DNA of 9,015 nt from JAZLJD01 sp045617725 (GTDB taxonomy: Bacteria; Bacillota; Clostridia; Lachnospirales; Lachnospiraceae): NCBI GenBank assembly GCA_045617725.1, contig JAZLJD010000086.1:1-9015 (forward strand), written 5' to 3'. The position numbers and the translations under genes are program-made. Under the pieces are notes generated by a model. The model was not told where the DNA came from and did not search any database. It saw only the letters and a program-made list of their open reading frames with translations. Numbering within the stretch: position 1 is the stretch's first letter; each line of letters starts with the position of its first letter. Positions 6,214 to 9,015 of the stretch are shown piece after piece.

Positions 6214-6699
6214 TTAAGGCGCGCTGTCCGTTTCGTCTACATAGATGGAATAAACATACGCCGTACGGCCGTCGTAATTAACAATCGTCCAGTCATCTGC
6301 ATATCCTACAAGCGGAAGTACGGTTCCTGCATCCAGCGTTGTAAGCTTCTCGGAGGAGGAATCGGCCTCGGCTCTGACATTCACACGTTTATTGGTAACG
6401 ACATACTTCACAACCGGAGCTGCGCTCTCAATTCCGGGCTCTGCCGAAGGAAGTGTAATAATCGGTTCCTTGCTCGGTGACGGGGACGGAGACGGCTTGT
6501 TTTTCTCCTCTTCGGCCTTGTTCAAAAGGTCCTGCATGGGCGTAAGCTCACCGCCGCCCTGCGAATCCGGCCTTCCTCCCAGCTTAATCGCCAGCACCAG
6601 CACCGCAATAAACATCACGGCAAACACGCCGTACAAAAGATACGCGGTCAACTGCCGCACAGTCTCCTGTTTCTTCATTTCTGATTCATGCGTTGTCAC
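6214..6699 (-). CDS. Membrane-anchored SH3b-domain protein
   Basis: A 161-residue envelope protein. A short cytoplasmic N-terminus leads into one membrane helix (about 18-40, YLLYGVFAVMFIAVLVLAI), then an acidic/glycine stretch, a Ser-Pro linker (KPSPSPSPSKEP, 68-79) and a bacterial SH3 (SH3_3-type) domain at about 98-155, with the typical VNVRAEAD strand near 106-113. SH3b domains commonly bind peptidoglycan or proteins at the cell surface; no enzymatic domain is present. It starts with GTG at 6699, chosen because AAAGGAG (6707-6713) lies seven bases upstream and includes the end of lgt. The ATG eight codons in has no such site. Only four bases separate it from the lgt stop codon, so translation is very likely coupled to lgt. 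The exact role is unknown. Confidence 0.88.
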   Translation of the reverse strand: MTTHESEMKKQETVRQLTAYLLYGVFAVMFIAVLVLAIKLGGRPDSQGGGELTPMQDLLNKAEEEKNKPSPSPSPSKEPIITLPSAEPGIESAAPVVKYVVTNKRVNVRAEADSSSEKLTTLDAGTVLPLVGYADDWTIVNYDGRTAYVYSIYVDETDSAP

Positions 6700-6703
6700 A
6701 ATA

Positions 6704-7510
6704 TTACTCCTTTGTATCTTCCGTTTCCTCCGAAACCGTCTCCGGCTTCAGTTTCTTTGTATCCATCCATTCGCAACCGAAATACAATACGGCTGCGCCA
6801 AAAGCAAACATAAAGATGGCAATGAACTGGCTCGTGGAAAGGCTTCCGACCTGTCCGCGTTCCAAATCGCCGCGGTAGAATTCAATAATGAATCGTCCGA
6901 CGCTGTAAAGGGTCAGATACGCTCCGGTCACCTGTCCATGCTTTTTGGCCTTGCGGGCCACAAACAAAAGGATAAAGAAATGTGCCAGATTTAAAGCTGC
7001 GCTGATCGGTTGTGTCGGTATCAGATGCACATGATTCGGTGCGTAATCCGAATCCGTAAACATCAGGGAAAAGCGGCTCGTAGTCTCGTTGCCGTAGCAG
7101 CAGCCGCTCATCAGACAGCCCAGACGACCAAACGCCTGTGCCAGGGCAACCGAGGGCACTGCCATGTCAAGATACTCGGAAAAACGGATTCCTCTAGTCT
7201 TACAAAACAGCCAGCAGGCGAACACGCCGCCGATGATGCCGCCGTAAACAACCCAGCCGCTGCGGATGGACAAAAGGACCGACGGATCCTTGATAATTTC
7301 ATCCAGTCTCGTAATGTAAAACAGGATTTTGGAGCCGAGCATGCCGCCGACAACCGCTACAACAGCCATCCAAAACATGGTGTCGGAATTCAGTTTGTAT
7401 TTCTTACAACGATAATCCACAACCCAGAAGGCTGCCAGGATACCGATTGCAATCATCAGACCGTAACCGTAAATCGTAAACGGTCCGAGATGCAGTAATT
7501 CGTTCTTCAT
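6704..7510 (-). CDS. lgt: Prolipoprotein diacylglyceryl transferase
   Basis: Lgt moves a diacylglyceryl group from phosphatidylglycerol to the lipobox cysteine of prolipoproteins, the first step of lipoprotein maturation, in the cytoplasmic membrane. The 268-residue protein has the usual length and about seven hydrophobic helices. Family motifs are present: the Lgt signature GRLGCLMSGCCYGNET (128-143, with Arg129 matching E. coli Arg143) and GRFIIEFYRGD (205-215). The position of the E. coli HGG histidine is Tyr here (VVYGGIIGG, Tyr89), a variant I believe occurs in clostridial Lgts. ATG 7510 has GAGGA (7520-7524) nine bases upstream. It starts 18 bases after the zinc-ribbon gene stop and its own stop overlaps the ribosome binding site of the SH3b gene, so the three form an apparent operon. 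Confidence 0.96.
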   Translation of the reverse strand: MKNELLHLGPFTIYGYGLMIAIGILAAFWVVDYRCKKYKLNSDTMFWMAVVAVVGGMLGSKILFYITRLDEIIKDPSVLLSIRSGWVVYGGIIGGVFACWLFCKTRGIRFSEYLDMAVPSVALAQAFGRLGCLMSGCCYGNETTSRFSLMFTDSDYAPNHVHLIPTQPISAALNLAHFFILLFVARKAKKHGQVTGAYLTLYSVGRFIIEFYRGDLERGQVGSLSTSQFIAIFMFAFGAAVLYFGCEWMDTKKLKPETVSEETEDTKE

Positions 7511-7528
7511 AAATCTAAATCCTCATTT

Positions 7529-8668
7529 CTAGTTGAATAAGCCGCAGAAGCCGGCACATACCAGAATACATACCAAAACAATCAGGATGGTAAGAATAAC
7601 CTTGCCGACGCTGACAGGATACTTGCCGCCGACCTTACCGGTCTGGCCGTTGACCATGAACTCGTAAACCTTGCCTTCGTAGGTGTAAGCAGCGCTCCAT
7701 ACCGGCAAAAGCAAATATTTGTAGGTAACATTGTCAAACTCGGTGCTCATCTTCACATCCTTGACATGATCGGCATGCTTCTCCTTCTTGATAAGGGCGG
7801 AGATGTGATCCTTCAAGCGGGAAATGATGAAGCCCTTGGCCTTCTCCCAGGCATCCTTAAGTCCCAGGGAGTAACGCTCGGTTACGAAACCGCTGACATA
7901 TTCCGGCTTATAAATAACGTTCTCTGCCGTATTGAACGGCTCTATATCCTTTAATACCGAAGGATTATGACGGGAAGTTGCCATAATCAGATAGTCATCA
8001 ATGAACTCGCTGTATTCACCCTTGGTATTGTACCAGTCGGTCGTGGTATGGGTATCTCCGTCCGAATCCGTATAGGTTTTGTCAATGCCGTATTTGGCTT
8101 TATATTCCGTGGAGGTATCGGCATCGAAGGTCCAATAAGGAAGATACAAACCGTTCATGCCTTCCGGGCTGGCGGATTCTTTGGCCTTCTTAGGTGCAAA
8201 CCACTTGCCCTTAATCCACTTTTTGAACAAATCAAGTGCCTGGTCCTTCGAAACGCGGAACGGGCAAACACCACCCGGTGCCAGAGTATTCACGTCGTGG
8301 GATTCCATAACCTGCTGTGAACCGCAATACGGGCAGGTTCCGGCAATCTGTAAAGCATCGTAAACAGCCTCGCCACCGCAGTTCTTACATATAACGGTCT
8401 TTTTGGCAACGCCCCAGTTACAGTTCTCTGTTTTTTCTGCCGAGCCGAAATCCAATTCCTGTGCGGTAGTGATTATTTCATCCGATTCATTCACAGCCGT
8501 AGCAAGCTGAACGGCTTCCACATGACCACAGAACGGGCACTTAAGGCCGCCTGAAGCCGGGTCAAAACTCATAACGCCATCGCACTGCGGACACTTCTTG
8601 TCCGTTGCATTCTGTGTATGTGCTACATCAACTAACTGTCCATTAGAATCATATACCTGATCTGCCAT
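7529..8668 (-). CDS. Membrane protein with two N-terminal zinc ribbons (TFIIB-type zinc-ribbon family)
   Basis: A 379-residue protein of a conserved Firmicutes family, function unknown. Two zinc ribbons are clear: Cys26-x2-Cys29 with Cys44-x2-Cys47, and Cys94-x2-Cys97 with Cys112-x2-Cys115. A central domain (about 130-345) contains LYLPYWTFDADTSTEYKAKY and the related LLLPVWSAAYTYEGKVYEF, consistent with a repeated fold. One C-terminal membrane helix (about 355-375) is followed by a very short tail, so the ribbons are probably cytosolic. Homologues are sometimes labelled primosomal protein N' or helicase by transfer from the zinc ribbon; no helicase motif is present. ATG 8668 has GGAGGAG just upstream. 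A promoter lies at 8705-8733, and lgt follows after 18 bases. Confidence 0.88.
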   Translation of the reverse strand: MADQVYDSNGQLVDVAHTQNATDKKCPQCDGVMSFDPASGGLKCPFCGHVEAVQLATAVNESDEIITTAQELDFGSAEKTENCNWGVAKKTVICKNCGGEAVYDALQIAGTCPYCGSQQVMESHDVNTLAPGGVCPFRVSKDQALDLFKKWIKGKWFAPKKAKESASPEGMNGLYLPYWTFDADTSTEYKAKYGIDKTYTDSDGDTHTTTDWYNTKGEYSEFIDDYLIMATSRHNPSVLKDIEPFNTAENVIYKPEYVSGFVTERYSLGLKDAWEKAKGFIISRLKDHISALIKKEKHADHVKDVKMSTEFDNVTYKYLLLPVWSAAYTYEGKVYEFMVNGQTGKVGGKYPVSVGKVILTILIVLVCILVCAGFCGLFN

Positions 8669-8704
8669 AACTCCTCCATTCTGCTATCCGCAAATAACAA
8701 ACTT

Positions 8705-8733
8705 ATTTTATCAGAGCTCCTTATAAAAGTCCA
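8705..8733 (-). promoter_or_regulatory. Likely promoter of the zinc-ribbon/lgt/SH3b cluster
   Basis: On the minus strand TGGACT (8733-8728) and TAAAAT (8710-8705) are 17 bases apart, giving a start near 8698 and a leader of about 30 bases. Each box departs from consensus. A small palindrome, CACTT/AAGTG (8732-8736 and 8741-8745), touches the -35 box and could be an operator, but this is weak. Confidence 0.45.
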
Positions 8734-8787
8734 CTTTTGCAAGTGAATTGCGTGAATATTATTCTCTTACTTTTTGTCATTTTATGA

Positions 8788-8816
8788 TTGACAAAGCAAT
8801 TCTATTTTGATAATAT
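8788..8816 (+). promoter_or_regulatory. tRNA-Thr promoter
   Basis: TTGACA (8788-8793) and TAATAT (8811-8816) are separated by 17 bases, a near-consensus sigma-A promoter. Transcription would begin near 8823, about 23 bases before the mature tRNA 5' end. A TTTGTCA/TGACAAA inverted repeat (8773-8779 and 8789-8795) overlaps the -35 box. Confidence 0.88.
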
Positions 8817-8845
8817 AACTTTCGGTCGTTCGAAATGACCACAGT

Positions 8846-8918
8846 GCTGATGTGGCTCAGTCGGTAGAGCGTCGCCTTGGTAAGGCGGAGGTCACGGGTC
8901 CGATTCCCGTCATCAGCT
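8846..8918 (+). tRNA. tRNA-Thr (anticodon GGT)
   Basis: A complete 73-base cloverleaf: acceptor GCTGATG/CATCAGC with discriminator T, D stem GCTC/GAGC with an 8-base loop, anticodon stem TCGCC/GGCGG with loop TTGGTAA (anticodon GGT at 8879-8881, reading ACC/ACU), 5-base variable loop, and T stem ACGGG/CCCGT. The CCA end is not encoded and must be added after transcription. The T loop is TCCGATT, so position 55 is C rather than the near-universal T. It has its own promoter and terminator. Confidence 0.97.
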
Positions 8919-8919
8919 T

Positions 8920-8959
8920 AAAAGAGAGACATGCGTTATAAACGTATGTCTCTCTTTTT
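8920..8959. terminator. Strong intrinsic terminator after tRNA-Thr
   Basis: An 18-bp stem, AAAAGAGAGACATGCGTT (8920-8937) with AACGTATGTCTCTCTTTT (8941-8958), has a 3-base loop, one G-T pair and a T-run. Its A/T-tract ends are symmetric, so it could also terminate transcription arriving from the right, where an inverted tRNA-like sequence lies. Confidence 0.92.
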
Positions 8960-8960
8960 A

Positions 8961-9015
8961 TGCCGATGACGGGAATCAGACCCGTGTGGTCCTCCCGTTG
9001 CCGGCCTTCCCCTTA
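8961..9015 (-). other. Inverted tRNA-like 3' half, cut by window edge
   Basis: On the minus strand this ends like a tRNA: T stem ACGGG (8985-8981), loop TCTGATT, CCCGT (8973-8969), acceptor 3' strand CATCGGC (8968-8962) and A (8961). The 28 bases 8986-8959 match 25 of 28 with the 3' end of the neighbouring tRNA-Thr, in opposite orientation. The remaining bases (8987-9015) do not fold for me into an ordinary anticodon arm and variable loop. It may be a convergent tRNA gene with an unusual variable region, or a decayed tRNA copy. The 5' half, if any, is outside the window. Confidence 0.5.

Noticed and set aside
7529..8668. Primosomal helicase PriA-like annotation for the zinc-ribbon protein
   Set aside because: Only zinc ribbons are shared; there are no Walker or helicase motifs, and it has a C-terminal membrane helix.

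Overview
The window looks like chromosomal DNA of a low-to-mid-GC Firmicute, most likely a clostridial/Lachnospiraceae-type bacterium. This is an inference from gene types: a class A PBP with a Cys-rich tail, a short DtxR-type regulator, TFIIB-type zinc-ribbon membrane protein, a clostridial-type Lgt, AGGAGG-type ribosome binding sites and a tRNA without encoded CCA. Nothing looks like a plasmid, phage or defence island.

Layout. Bases 1-755 hold no convincing gene. They carry a strong GC-rich terminator hairpin (216-243), a tandem set of hairpin-forming ~61 bp repeats (347-515) and a second, unrelated array of degenerate ~33 bp repeats (553-720). Then, on the minus strand, come mgtE (Mg2+ transporter, 756-2087) and yigZ (IMPACT/UPF0029 family, 2225-2860). 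mgtE has its own near-consensus promoter and an unannotated 30-codon leader ORF whose end overlaps the mgtE start. On the plus strand are a class A penicillin-binding protein (2994-5687) and a DtxR-family metalloregulator (5760-6116), diverging from yigZ. A bidirectional terminator (6123-6198) separates these from a minus-strand cluster read as zinc-ribbon membrane protein (7529-8668), lgt (6704-7510) and a membrane-anchored SH3b protein (6214-6699). The last two are tightly coupled. At the right end, a plus-strand tRNA-Thr(GGT) has a textbook promoter and terminator, followed by an inverted tRNA-like 3' half cut off by the window edge.

Functionally the window is housekeeping: divalent metal handling (MgtE, DtxR-like regulator), cell envelope building (class A PBP, prolipoprotein diacylglyceryl transferase, SH3b envelope protein) and translation (tRNA-Thr). 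The points worth a second look are mostly non-coding: the mgtE leader ORF in place of an M-box, a yigZ promoter placed so that its mRNA would be leaderless, two repeat arrays probably within the mgtE 3' transcript, and the inverted tRNA-like element.
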